Source of the DNA: Diploptera punctata
Lineage: Eukaryota; Arthropoda; Insecta; Blattodea; Blaberidae
Direction: 5' to 3'
Assembly: GCA_030220185.1 (NCBI GenBank)
Contig: JASPKZ010001236.1
Location: 434,001-498,000 of the forward strand
Length of the DNA stretch: 64,000 bases
Part shown: in pieces, positions 35,819 to 47,105 of the stretch
Layout: the number at the start of each line of letters is the position of its first letter
Position numbering within the stretch: position 1 is the first letter of the stretch
The notes under the pieces: model-generated
The model's input: only the letters and a program-made list of their open reading frames with translations
Told to the model about the DNA's origin: nothing
Databases searched by the model: none
Position numbers and translations under genes: made by a program

Positions 35819-35995
35819 AAAGCTCACGTTGAGGCACCGGTAAGAGGTTCAAAAATTTTGGCTGGAATTCTTTTGAAGTTAGGAGGGTACGGACTACTTC
35901 GGGTGTATAATTTACTGATGAAAATTGGTTGTAAAATAAACTTTGTTTGGATTTCTGTTAGTGTAGTAGGGGGAACTTTAGTTAGTTTAATTTGT
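35819..35995 (+). pseudogene. nad4: NUMT: nuclear copy of mitochondrial nad4
   Basis: Reads [43 protein letters not shown], which is unmistakable ND4 (the [18 protein letters not shown] block). It is only about 177 bp and lacks start and end. The frame is still open, suggesting recent transfer. It is fused in frame to the retroelement words AGYNLRD on the left. A real mitochondrial origin of the whole window is excluded by the surroundings. Confidence 0.88.
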
Positions 35996-36064
35996 ACCAC
36001 ATTCCTAGTGAAGCAATTAGCAAGAACTCAAAATGTTTAATATGAATGAAAAAAATTGTATTGT

Positions 36065-36470
36065 ATTGTATTGTAAGTCCACGTTTTCCCTTTACAGAGA
36101 TTTAGGCGCTCTCCCCCTACAGGGAAGAATTTGAACCATATTAATTTAGTTACACTTGTTTTCGTATAGATGTCATTTTGAGTGGTCCGTGGCCAGCGTT
36201 CCGCCTCATACTGACATCTAGGAAACCAAGGTAGTACTAGACGGGAAAATTCGGTAAATTTTGCTTAGAGGCCTTTTCATTCAGGCTTGAGGATTTTTTA
36301 CGAGCCTGAAAATCTTGAGACTCGGGACCCACGGCTTAAAGTCCCTCCCGGAGGACTTTCTCCTTGGATTTTTCCGTCCTAAAAATTCATCGACTCCGGC
36401 CGGGTTTGAACCCGCAACCCTCGGGACTAGAGGCAAGGAGCATAACCACTAGTCCACCGCGGCCGACTAA
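36065..36470 (-). mobile_element. SINE family E
   Basis: On the - strand CGCGGTGGACTAGTGGTTAT, B box GGGTTCAAACCCGG, and a (TACAA)n tail at 36058-36078. Head and body scraps of this family lie at 31234-31330 (+) and 31905-32115 (+). Confidence 0.72.
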
Positions 36471-36689
36471 ATGAAAAAATACAAAGCTATAAACAAAAAT
36501 GGCATGAACATATTTTAAGAACGGACTCTTCTAGGATAACAAAACAAGCACTGTTGTTCCAACCTCAAGGCTATAGAGATGTGGGACGTCCTAGAAGACG
36601 ATGGGAAGATGAATTCTGAGAGCGGAACAGGCCGACGGCCTACCATGAAGATGATGACTTTGTCTTCCTAAACTATTAGCAGTACATAT

Positions 36690-37185
36690 ACATAGTGTTC
36701 TGCCCAGGAGCAAGTCTTCACTATACACTCAGCATTCTCCACTCTTTCCTTAACTCAGCCTTCCTTTTTGTATCCGCATACAAACCAATTCTTTTAATAT
36801 TGTCTGTCATCTGATATATTTTTTTCTCCCTCTAACCTTCTCCCCGTTCACCGTTCCTTCTAGGGTATCCGTCAGCAGGTAGTTTCTTCTTAGCCAGTGG
36901 CCAGTCTAATTTATTTCCATCTTCATGAATGCCAACATTGTTCTTCCTTCACCCATTCAGTCTAGCACATCTTTATTTTTTTTTATTTTGTGTGTTCATT
37001 TTATACGCTCCATTCTTCATTATATCCACATCTCAGAAGCTTCCAGTCGCTTTTCCTCATTCCTTCGCAATGTCAAAATATCTGCACCATACAATGCTAC
37101 ACTCCACACAAAACACTTCACTAGCCTCTTCCGTAATTCTTTTGCCAAAGGTCCGCAGAAAATGCTTCTAATAAAATATAAATAA
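36690..37185 (-). pseudogene. Non-LTR C-terminal fragment, reversed
   Basis: The - strand reads GPLAKELRKRLVKCFVWSVA, LYGAEI, and nearer its 3' end AKKKLPADGYPRRNGERGEG and TCSWAEHYVYV, with stops and frameshifts. It is a different LINE family from the RTE copies. Confidence 0.65.
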
Positions 37186-37187
37186 AT

Positions 37188-37505
37188 ATCCTCAACTCGT
37201 GTCCAACTCGGGTCGAGTCGAGGAATGAGATGAGATGAAGCACCTATATTTATAGAGGTTTTGTGAACTACAAGGGTGCCGTTCGGCCACTACTGACGCA
37301 CCATCACAGTGGCGGATGAAACGAAATGGATGTGTGAGTATGGAGAAATGGTGGAATGAAATTTGTGGCAGGGGAAAACGGGAGGAACCCCGAGCAAAAC
37401 TTGCTCAAGTTCCGTCTCATCCGCCACGAAACCCACACGGAGTGACCGAGACTCGAACTCGGGATACCAGTGGTGAGAGATGAGCGTCTACCCGTGGGCC
37501 TTGAG
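37188..37505 (-). mobile_element. SINE family G, uninterrupted
   Basis: On the - strand the B box is CGAGTTCGAGTCTCGG, the body is GAGACGGAACTTGAGCAAGT, and the end is ACACGAGTTGAGGATAT. Confidence 0.72.
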
Positions 37506-37619
37506 AAATGATATTACGGTATTGCTAAAATTGCATTTGATAATCTTAGTGAAGTATTGAATAAAAATCCTGGCTACAATATAATTTGTCAAATTAGCTA
37601 AATGCTCTCTCTGGTGATA

Positions 37620-38275
37620 ATTAACTCACTGGCACTATCGAACCCGTAAGTTCATGGCCGCGCGGACATAAGCTCTCCATACATCCCTATCCTGAGCTAA
37701 TATTTTCCTATATTCCCCTGTATAATCTACTTCTCTCAAATCATAGTTAATGTTATTATTCCACCTCATTCTTGGTCTACCGATTGGCCGTTTTCCCTCT
37801 GGTTTTCCTACAAGAAGCTTCCATGCACGTCTTTCATTCTCCATTCGTGCTACATGTCCTGCCCATCGTACTCTACGAGACTTAACTGTTATTATTATAT
37901 CTGGCTTCCTATAAAGACCATGTTTGTTCACTGTTATGTAATCTTTTCCATTCACTTTCTGTCCATCTCTCTTTGGTCCAACAATTTTCCTAATAAATTT
38001 ATTCTCAAATACTCGTAATCTCCTTCCCTCCTTTACAGTTTTGCATCCATATAATATAACTGGTAGACTAACAGTTTCATATATTTTCAATTTAACGTTT
38101 TTTGAAAGGAGTTGGGAGTCAAGAATTTCTGTAATGCGTAATAGCACGCATTTCCATAATTGAGCCTATGTTTAATTTCTTTGTGCATCTCATTCCTATT
38201 TGTGATTATTGTTCCTAAGTATTTGAATTCAGCCACTTCCTCAAAATTTCCCTCATTTGTCATTAGCTATCCATC
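37620..38275 (-). mobile_element. RTE 3' half
   Basis: Reversed copy with the longest single C-terminal frame here (about 170 codons): SQLLSKNVKLKIYETVSLPV, RRLRVFENKFIRKIVGPKRD, SRRVRWAGHVARMENERR, GRPRMRWNNNINYDLREVDY. It ends at the hAT fragment. Confidence 0.82.
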
Positions 38276-38284
38276 TGGTGATAG

Positions 38285-39095
38285 TAAAAAAAAAACTGTA
38301 ATCGAAGAGAAATTCACTGAAGAAGAACTGTGATGTTTTTCACATGCACGTATGACATCGTGTGAAGTAGAAAGGACATTTTCATTGTACGAAACCTTCT
38401 CTACTGACAGATGAAGGAGGTTCACACAAGAAAAACTCATAAAAGCTAAGATTATACTGAGCAGAAAAAAATAAACTTTCTTTTTGTCTCAGAAAGAAAA
38501 ATATGTGATTCTGATAGTATTTTTTCTCCTGAATTCATATATGATATCGGATTTTCTCCATCACGCAAGGTTTCCGAGAGGCAGGCATTTATAATTTCAA
38601 ACACTTTAATATATTCTAAATTCGTAACTACACAATATTCGAACATTCGAACTCACCTAGAAAGTAAGAAATGACGATTTTCTGCTATATTTCGCCTCTG
38701 GAGCATCCCTCTTGATGGTCCAACAATAATCGGCCAGCATATTAGGATTCCATTTGCCTTGATATCTCTTTTCCATAGCTCAAATCTCCTGATGAAAGTG
38801 TTCCCCGTGCTCATCGCTCACTGCGCCAATGGACGAAAAAACGTTTATTAAAAAGATAATTATTTAAATCCATTAATTGAAATAAAAATACATATTTGAA
38901 AACACGATAAAAACTGCATTAATTACGATAATTGGTACTCGTGAGACAAAAATCATGTTGACCAGTGTTACCCACAAAGCAAATAATTTATTTGATTTTA
39001 TTACAATCTGTTTTTGCATATTTATGGTGCATATTTTCTACATTTTTCATGCATATTTGGTACTTTTATTTTGCATACAAATCCGGGCTCCAGTT
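38285..39095 (+). pseudogene. hAT transposase C-terminal fragment with nested element
   Basis: At 38349-38460 the + strand reads TSCEVERTFSLYETFSTD, a stop, then RRFTQEKLIKAKI. This is the hAT C-terminal dimerisation motif (SCEVERTFS). The likely distal end lies near 39085 (CATACAAATCCGGGCTCC). A reversed repeat (38470-38970) sits inside. Confidence 0.6.
38470..38970 (-). mobile_element. Second copy of the MEKRYQGKWNP element
   Basis: Nearly identical to 9155-9640, with additional upstream residues SDEHGEHFHQ and a deletion after them. It lies inside the hAT remnant. Confidence 0.6.
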
Positions 39096-39557
39096 ATGAG
39101 TATTTGAGAATTATTTATTTGAATGGAGGAATTAGTGAGGATAATATTTAGCAGTCCAGACCCAGTTTCCTGTTCTTGGAAAACCTCCAAATGTCTCGTG
39201 TGTTTTGTATCAAACTCCGTTACTAATTATAGACATAAAATTGCTTCTTGATATAAATGTTTCTATTGATAGTTTAATTTCTACAACGGGAACGCGTCAT
39301 CTGCTTTTTGTCATTAAGAAAAGATCCCAGCATTGAAAGAATTTGTTTTCAACATAGGTTGTTAACCTGAATTTGGCAGCCACGTCTGTTTATTTCTACC
39401 AACATGTGTAACATTAACCTGCATATAGGTTCCTGTTAGTTGTTCTACACTACCATCATTCATTATGAGGGTTTAATCTTTCTAGGGCTTAATTCGTCAC
39501 CTAGAAAAAAAATATTACTGTATTATTTTTATTATTCTTATTATTAATAGGCCTATT

Positions 39558-39730
39558 ATAACTAACTCACTGGCACTATCGTACACATAGGTTAATTGCC
39601 GCGCGGACATAAGCTCTCCATAATCCCTATCCTGCGCTATTTTTTCCAATCATTCCATGTATAACCTACTTCCCTCAAATCGTGGTTAATGTTATTCTCC
39701 CACTTCATTCTTGGTCTACCAACTGGGCGT
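39558..39730 (-). mobile_element. RTE 3' scrap
   Basis: The reversed 3' signature ACTCACTGGCACTATCG continues to TCTACCAACTGGGCG, then an ATT microsatellite. Confidence 0.75.
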
Positions 39731-39810
39731 AATATTATTATTACCATTATTATATTATTATTACTATTATTATATTATTACTATTATTGTTATTATTGTT
39801 ATTATTATTA

Positions 39811-39880
<70 letters not shown>

Positions 39881-39893
39881 TACTACTACTACT
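39731..39893. repeat. (TTA)n microsatellite
   Basis: Between an RTE scrap and another LINE scrap. A sister tract lies at 40247-40342. Confidence 0.95.
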
Positions 39894-39899
39894 ATTAAC

Positions 39900-40240
39900 A
39901 TTCTATATTTTAAAAAAATCAGAAATGCAATCCTCGGACAACACATGAAAATCCAAAATTCAGTGTTAGATTTTGTGAGATACAAACAACTAGAATGGTA
40001 TGGTAATGTACGTAGAATGTCAGAGACAAGATTACCCAGACAAGCTTTGGAATGGATCCCATCTGGGAAAGGAAAGGGAGGTCGACCTAGATTTAAGTAG
40101 ATGGATGATTTAAGAAGAGATATGAGGGAGATAGGTCTAGAAGAATTGGAATGGGAAGATAGAGAAGAATGCAGAAAGAAGATAAAAATTTAAAACGTTT
40201 TGGGCACAGGAAGATGTTTTATTACATTGTAAACATGTTT
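39900..40240 (+). pseudogene. Non-LTR C-terminal fragment with ATT tail
   Basis: The + strand reads IQNSVLDFVRYKQLEWYGNV, RRMSETRLPRQALEW, GKGGRPRFK, then a stop. A TATAAATAAAAC(TATT)n tail follows at 40238. Confidence 0.75.
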
Positions 40241-40293
40241 ATAAATAAAACTATTATTATTATTATTATTACTATTATTATTGTTATTATTAC

Positions 40294-40324
<31 letters not shown>

Positions 40325-40904
40325 TATTATTATTATTATTACCAGGGACCAAAAAGGCCAAAACTTCGGTGGAAAAGTTATGATCTTCGTTAGGTTTACC
40401 GTTACAGGCCACATGGCCTAAAAGGGAATTGTTCATGATGATGCTATTATTATTATTTTTTTTTACTATTATTACTATTATCATTATTATCATCATCATC
40501 ATCATCATCAGGGGCGGCAATTGAGGGGAAGTAGGTGAAGACCACTTCACCTTATTATTATCATTATTTTTAATGATTTTCATCTTTGTTATCGTTTTTA
40601 AAGATTAGATCTGTTTGTCTATTCCGACTTAAAATTGCCCTTTAAAGGTCGAACTGCATTTCTTGTCCTCCTCGGATTATAGCCTAATATAAAACAGTTC
40701 TTGTCATCCTGGTGTTTGGCATTCGTGGGGCATTTTCTCTCCAATTTATTTTGTATTTTTCTATTAAATAATTATTTTAAAATGTTATATTCCTTATCGC
40801 GAATGACTCTCATTTTTGTTTCCAGAATTATTTTAAAACTTTATTCTCCTTGTAATGAATGTAGATTTTAGTAGAAACATATTTCTGTATTATTGCACGA
40901 GGTG

Positions 40905-41165
40905 GGACTCATCATTGTGAAAGAGAGCGCCCGCATCACGTGGTGTCATTCTGGCCCACGCCCAGCGCTGAAGTGAAGGATTTTTGCTCCTACCTCTGGG
41001 GGCGGAGCTTACCTCGCTGGTCGCCATGACAACCATAACGTCACCCGCAGGGGTCTAACGTTCGAAATCCTCCAAGTGAAGTAGCCGAGAGGAAATTAGC
41101 CATCTGCTTCCAGGCTTCGTGTATTAATTTTTTTGTATCGCGCTATTCGGCTATTGTTGTGAGGG
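40905..41165 (+). promoter_or_regulatory. GC/CpG-rich patch, possible promoter or 5' UTR
   Basis: This is about 250 bp of clearly higher GC and CpG content than its surroundings. It contains ATCACGTGGT (E-box core CACGTG), GGGGCGGAGC (GC-box like), and ATAACGTCAC. It lies 5.3 kb upstream of the first visible exon of the CAP-Gly gene on the same strand. No TATA box or coding start is convincing. It could equally be an unrelated repeat or the start of another transcript. Confidence 0.22.
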
Positions 41166-41339
41166 TTTGAACATGAATCATGTTTATGACGTAATGTATG
41201 TTTCATTGAAAAAAAAAAATGTATTTATTTCAGGATTGTTTCTGTTATATAAACAGGTATCCTCAACCAAAATATACATTTTTTTTTCTTCCACACTTCC
41301 CGGTCTTGCGTTTCTGCTTCTGTCATATTTCTCTTCTTC

Positions 41340-41875
41340 ACGTTGTCTTTAATTCTCCTTTATCCACGTTGGCTTTGGTCTACGACGTTTCCCTTTTCCA
41401 GGAGGTATCCATTTCAATACTACTTTGTTTCTGTGTCTCTTCTTCTCATTATAAATAAGTCCATAACATGTTAGTTGGATTTCTTGTATCTCTTGTACAA
41501 TATCCTTTTCTACACTAATTATTTCTCTTACTGTATTATTTTTTATTTGATCTAATTTTGATATTCTTGTCGGTATTCTTAAAAAGTCCATTTCTGTGAA
41601 TAATCATTTATTTATGTGTTTTTGCTTGAACGTCCATGTTTCTGCACCATATAATAAAACACTCTTCACAATTGTGTTATATATTAATAATTTAGTCCTC
41701 TTGACTATATTCCTACTCCATAAAATATGATTTAATATGCCAATAACTTTCTTTGTCTCTTTTCTTTTCGATGTCTAAATCAGATGATCCATCTTTTTGA
41801 ATTATTGATCTCAAATACTTAAAATATTCCACTGTTTTAATCTTTGTTCCATTTATTTCTAATTCCTTTTTTTTT
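41340..41875 (-). pseudogene. Non-LTR RT C-terminal fragment, reversed
   Basis: The - strand reads MDFLRIPTRISKLDQIKNNT, VREIISVEKDIVQEIQ, LKWIPPGKGKRRRPKPTW. Further 5' are words of the ...TWTFKQKH type. Poly-A/T borders at 41865-41880. Confidence 0.72.
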
Positions 41876-41946
41876 TTTTTTCACGGGAAACATGAAGATA
41901 AAAATGAAGTTTTAAATTGTGGGCGTACTACTGAATCTCTACAAAT

Positions 41947-41947
<1 letters not shown>

Positions 41948-42002
<55 letters not shown>
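41948..42002. repeat. (AAT)n microsatellite
   Basis: About 18 units. Similar tracts lie at 43393-43455, 46077-46146 and 46322-46388, and TA tracts at 43970-43990, 45005-45032 and 62445-62470. Confidence 0.95.
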
Positions 42003-42003
<1 letters not shown>

Positions 42004-42099
42004 CTTTATTTTAGCTGGCAGAATTAAGGCCATAAGGTCTTCTCTTCCACTCAACCAGCGAATAGTAGAATTATACAAAAATTACATACTTATTACAAT

Positions 42100-43390
42100 T
42101 TTAAGATATTAAAATACAGACTAAACAAAATGCAATAATGATTTGATCTGTTACTAGCTAATACTAACGAAAACATGGAATATAATAAAATTAAAATTAT
42201 ATAAAATAAAGTAAGTAACTTGCTAGATGATTATTTATAGACTGTTGTATATAGTTGTTATGCAGTTAATGTTTTCATTGTGTCGAACTTAAGATATTAG
42301 TTAATTTGTATTTAAATAATGACAGTCCCTGACATGACTGGGAAGTGAATTCCATGCTCTAGCCATAGATATGTGGTACAAAAGAAGTTAACATTCGGAT
42401 AAACGCTACAATGTTAATTTCAAACGGTCGTGGTTTAAGGAATTTCCATGGTTGTGCTCCCCTCAAATTGTATTGTTAACCTTGCTTGCTTTTTTAGCAA
42501 TAAAATCAACGTTTGGAATGGAGAAGGGTTTGCTGCTTTGTTGAATATAACAGAATCGTTACATAAACACGTAGATTCGGCAGAACATATAACGTGTCAA
42601 GTAAATTTGAAAAATATTTGAAAAAAAAAATCAAAATACAATTTAATAGTTGCCCCGAAAAGAGCTCTAACAGACAAACTACAAATTGTTGGGAAAACGA
42701 AAAAAAAAATTAATGTTAATTTTGAGGCAAATACCTGCATTATATCATATACATTTTAATCCCTCATCCTATTGGAATCATATAACTTACAGCCAATTTG
42801 AATGCAAAATAACTTGCTAATAACTAGATATTAACAATTTAATACAAAATTGATTGCAAAAGTGATATATCTGTATAGAGTGGAATAATGATCAAACACA
42901 TATTTGACTAAAAAATGCTATAATAAGAAATAGAAAATACATATTGAACACTGATTCAGTTAGAAACATTTATAACAAAATCAGTTTTCAGTATTTATTT
43001 TCCATGTAATGTTATTTCGTCATATTCTTTGTGTCTTTCTTATTTTCACTCAATTTCTCTAAGATTCTTATTAGAGTTCACGGAACTGTGGTGGAATGAA
43101 TTTGCACATGTGCAATAATTGTTTTTCTGCACTGCTATTAATGACTTGACTCACTTCTTCCGCCATTTTGTTACATATAGATCACTATTCGCTTGAAAGC
43201 CAACTTTTAAAAATAAAAAAAAAGAGGTTTGGAAGAGAGTATGAATAATTTTACATGCGTCATGCAGTGATATTCTCCGGATAGATCACTAATCCACTGA
43301 AAACTCAACTTTAGAATTTTTGTGGGTTACATCTCTTTTTCGGGACAACCACTCAATTTCAGATGCAATGATGGAAATAAATAAACGAGT

Positions 43391-43458
<68 letters not shown>

Positions 43459-44440
43459 GACCAATCACTTTTAAATTAATTTTGTTTTACACCCAATCAC
43501 AGTCACGTTTCACCTCGACGTTTATTGAATTTTGATTACCAAAATAAATAAGGCTCGTTCTTTTTTAGCATTCTGTACAGGTCAGAGCATTATTTTGCAG
43601 TGATTGACTCTCTAATAAATACGTTGAATATAGCAAATAATGAACAGATTCCTTCGACCTATACGTTTGATAATTGTGTGTTCAATAATAATTATTGAAC
43701 ATAATTATTGTTTTTTTAAATAATGATTTTACTGAGTTGTTTCCGAAACATACTGAATTAATAACCTGCAATGTTGGTTATAATATACAGTTTGATGTGT
43801 TTCATTTTATTCCCCACTAGGGTGCATTCTTAAAATATTGCGATCCTATTTGGAAATAGATAGTATGATCAAATTGCAGTCGATGAACAAATGAAATATA
43901 ACCAAACATTTCTCATTTGTTTTCAAACATCGCCGTTTACATTAAATATATAAATATTTTAAAATAACTATATATATATATATATATATAATTATTTGTT
44001 AGTAAACAGCTTAATTTTATCCGTTAAATAGAAGTAGTCCTATCAAATGCCACTCTTGATTTTCAAATCCTCTAGATAAATTGGAAATCACTCGTGGCAT
44101 TATGAAAAACGTGTGTACAAATATTTTTTACTAGCTCTTCACGTAAATTCAAATCCACGAGCCGCCACTGCTCGGAATTAATGTAGTTGCAAACAGAGGT
44201 CGCTGTTGGCACTATTTTGTAGCAGATTTTTACGGTTGTTTATCGATATATGCTTATCAGCGACCGGTGTATTATAGGCTACGTAGCTCAGTCAATGTTT
44301 ATCAGGCAAAGAAGAATATTCATCCATACTGTTGTTTTAGTCTCTTTTTAACATATCCACATGTTTATATTTATGTGATGTGAAAGATAATTTTATTTTT
44401 ATTGCGTGTGTTTAATCTTTTGTTACAAATGCATAAGGTA
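42100..44440. other. Unassigned AT-rich DNA
   Basis: 2.3 kb with no convincing coding frame, RNA gene or end structure beyond microsatellites. It lies upstream of the visible CAP-Gly exons and could hold non-coding first exons or regulatory DNA. Other similar empty stretches are 940-1460, 7610-8030, 17400-17800, 20745-21300, 23225-23700, 25675-26095, 34930-35330 and 39095-39540. Confidence 0.4.
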
Positions 44441-44449
44441 GGTACCTCA

Positions 44450-44905
44450 TCATCATCTGCATTCATGGATTAGGTCTGTTGACCCGTTCCGACTTCAGCC
44501 CATCTCTTTCTAGGTCTGCCCACATCTCGGGTGCCTTTAGGTTTGTATTTTGTTATTTGTTTTGGATATCTATCTTCATTCATTCTGTCTATGTGTTGCT
44601 TCCATTTTTGTCTATATGTATCTATTTTATCAGTTATTGCAAATATTTCAAGTTCCTGTCTTATTTCTGTGTTCTTGATTCTGTCTTCCTTAATGCACCC
44701 TTTAACAGATCTCAAAAATTTCATTTCTGCCGCCGTTATCCTACTTAGATCTTTTTTTTTTATGTATCCAGGCTTCTGATCCATAGAGAAGTACCGGTAC
44801 TGCCAACATTTTATAAAATTTCAATTGGGTCTCTCTTGTTGTTTTGTTATTTAGTGATCGTTTTATCGTACCACATATTCCCTGGAATTTTGCTATTTTT
44901 ATTAT
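44450..44905 (-). pseudogene. Non-LTR RT C-terminal fragment, reversed
   Basis: The - strand reads LKFYKMLAVPVL (44830), ITAAEMKFLRSVKGCIKEDR, KQHIDRMNEDRYPKQI, GTRDVGRPRKRWAE. A frameshift separates the two parts. Confidence 0.75.
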
Positions 44906-45002
44906 TTATATCATTATCATAATTAAATTAAATGTCACATCCTAGATAATAGGTAGGTACCTATTAATTTAATTTCATACGACTAACACAAATGCTATAG
45001 AA

Positions 45003-45037
<35 letters not shown>

Positions 45038-45063
45038 TTTATTCTTATATATAGACGCTTTAA

Positions 45064-45452
45064 GTCCACCGCTGTGGTCTCGTGGTAGCGTACTGCCTTG
45101 TCACGCAGCGGGCCCGGGTTCGATCCCGGGTCGGGACAGTTTTTCTGGGTGAGGTATTTATCGGGGTTTTTCCTCAGCTGTAAGACAAATGTCAGGAAAA
45201 CTTTAAGGCCCAAACGGTCCCCGAAATCATATGGCCATCGCAATCATCATGATTCATATTCATCTTAGGTTAAGCTTAGGATTAGGGAATCTCCTGGCAC
45301 ACCATTATCATCATCATCACCCATCATATCATCGGGGCAACGTAACCCCGCCTTCCAGGCGCCCCAACCTCAGAAGTGGGTTACAAGTACGCCATGCCAG
45401 GAGAGAAACCAGGAATGTCAAAAGACAAACCTGGGACATTTGGGGGGGAAAA
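45064..45452 (+). mobile_element. SINE family A head with tail B
   Basis: A third A/B copy. The segment TATAGACGCTTTAA recurs just before (45051) and just after it (45459), a 14-bp target-site duplication. Confidence 0.87.
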
Positions 45453-45750
45453 AATATATAGACGCTTTAATGTCTATGGTCACAATTATTATTTATATAC
45501 TAGCGACTTCCGAAGGTATTGGGATTGCTTTTATGAAATGTTTTTGAAAAACATCAATTCTACTTAATAGAAACCGTAAATAACCATTGCAAAAATGTAT
45601 AATTTCGTGATGCTAAGAATTCAGACTATTACACCTTAAAATGTCTGGTTAGGAATATTACAGTTGAGGATATATTAATGAAATATGCATGCTGAGTTGT
45701 CGAATATGTATTTAACTTTATTACCAATAAGACATAAATGATTTATATAT

Positions 45751-46075
45751 GTCCACCGTTGTGGTCTCAAGTTAGCGTGTTGCCTTTTCACGCAGCGGGC
45801 CCGGGTACGATTCCCGGTCGGGACAGGCTCCTGGGTGAGGTTATTTTCGGGGTTTTTCCTCACCTGTAAGACCAATGTCAGGAAGCTTAGGGCCCAACGG
45901 TCCCCAAAAATCGTCCAGCCAGCAGCATCATCCTATTCATTATCATCATCCTTCACCGGTGTGGAAAGCAATTGGAAGCTACCACACCTATAATTCCCTA
46001 GTAAAGCTGCAAAGCATAGCATGAAAATGCTATGGTTTCAGTGAAAGACCTGCCCTCGGGCAGAATTACTATTGT
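45751..46075 (+). mobile_element. SINE family A, tail A
   Basis: A full copy (GTCCACCGTTGTGGTCTC to GGCAGAATTACTATTG), followed by a TTA microsatellite. Confidence 0.86.
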
Positions 46076-46085
46076 TGAATTATTA

Positions 46086-46144
<59 letters not shown>

Positions 46145-46148
<4 letters not shown>

Positions 46149-46320
46149 AACTAACTAACTCATTGGCTCTATCGAACCTGTAGGTTCATGGCCGAGCGGA
46201 CATAAATTCTTCATACATCCCATTCTGAGCTAATGACTTCCAATCATCCCCTGTATAATCTATTTCCCTCAAATCATAGATGTTATTCTCCCACCTCATT
46301 CTTGGTCTATCATCTGGAAG
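46145..46320 (-). mobile_element. RTE 3' scrap next to a coding exon
   Basis: Reversed 3' end (CATTGGCTCTATCGAACCTG to GGTCTATCATCTGGAAG) between two TTA microsatellites, ending 88 bp before the exon-1 acceptor. Confidence 0.78.
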
Positions 46321-46408
46321 TTTATTATTATTATTGTTATTATTATTATTATCATTATTGTTGTTATTATTGTTATTATTATTAACATTATTAATTATTG
46401 TGTTGCAG

Positions 46409-46930
46409 GCGCCAACAGAGAGCAGGATTCCTGTGTTTGGTAAACAGGTACCGGCGCCTTCCAAGCTGCCAATTCGCAATGCCTACGCCGTGAGAAGTCA
46501 AACGAACCTCTCACACCTGCAGAATGAGAGGCCCAACAAGAGACCTTCATCGCTACTCGAGCTTTTTGGAAGAAACAAAGTTGGAGCTTTGCCTGTAACA
46601 GCTAAAGTTAATCCGATGTCTGCAGAAAATTCGGCTAAAACTTCGGTGGCAGCGCCTCCCCAGATGTCAACATCATTTACCATATCTTCTCCGAAACATT
46701 CCGCGGCTACGTCTTCACAGAAGGCATCTGTTTCTACGCCAGAACATACATTCATTGTATCATCGGAGAAAATTCTAACCAGAAGTGGTGTTGGAAAATC
46801 AAAAATTTCTGATTTGGAAAATGATTGGGGTCCAAACGCTACTTCGTCCCCACATAATAAGAAAAATGACGTCACTAGTCCGGTGACGTCATCTCATGTG
46901 GGTCATCGTGTTTGTGTGAATGGCACAAAG
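46409..46930 (+). CDS. CAP-Gly protein gene, internal exon 1 (Ser-rich linker and start of CAP-Gly domain)
   Basis: Internal exon of 522 nt (174 codons, phase 0 at both ends). The acceptor is tgttgcag and the donor is aag|gtaatt. The reading frame opens as APTESRIPVFGKQVPAPSKL. Most of the exon is low-complexity Ser/Thr/Pro/Lys-rich, typical of a disordered basic linker next to CAP-Gly domains. It ends in GHRVCVNGTK, the first strand of a CAP-Gly domain, which continues exactly in frame in the exon at 53829. The open frame extends upstream as a poly-Leu run, but that is a TTA/TTG microsatellite inside the intron and not protein. No start codon is seen, so 5' exons lie upstream. The acceptor sits only about 20 nt from a TTA microsatellite and RTE fragment. 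Family: CAP-Gly (CLIP-like). The exact orthologue is not identified. Confidence 0.85.
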
Positions 46931-47105
46931 GTAATTATTTATTTAGTTAAGGACCATTCCATTGTATGCAACTGTACCACCAATGAATATTCGATCGGAA
47001 AGCAAGTGGGTTCAACTGCACTTTTACTAGCGCTTGATTTTTCAGTTATATTGTTGTAAATTGTATCTCTTCTTCTGTATTTACTAACATTATTTAATAT
47101 ATTCA

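Larger units (their letters stand above)
35330..36650 (+). pseudogene. Non-LTR (FADDQ type) copy broken by a NUMT and a SINE
   Basis: 35395-35790 reads [48 protein letters not shown]. The C-terminus reappears at 36465 as IQSYKQKWHEHILRTDSSR, YRDVGRPRRRWEDEF. Between them are AGYNLRDK, the mitochondrial insert and a reversed SINE. Confidence 0.75.

Noticed and set aside
35786..36040. Functional nuclear ND4-like gene
   Set aside because: Only about 58 residues of ND4, fused to retroelement sequence; a NUMT.
44479..44779. Membrane-protein-like + strand frames at 44.5 kb
   Set aside because: Antisense shadows of a reversed non-LTR RT C-terminus.
46280..46408. Leu-rich signal peptide or membrane segment in front of the CAP-Gly exon
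   Set aside because: It is a TTA/TTG microsatellite plus RTE scrap upstream of a good 3' splice site.
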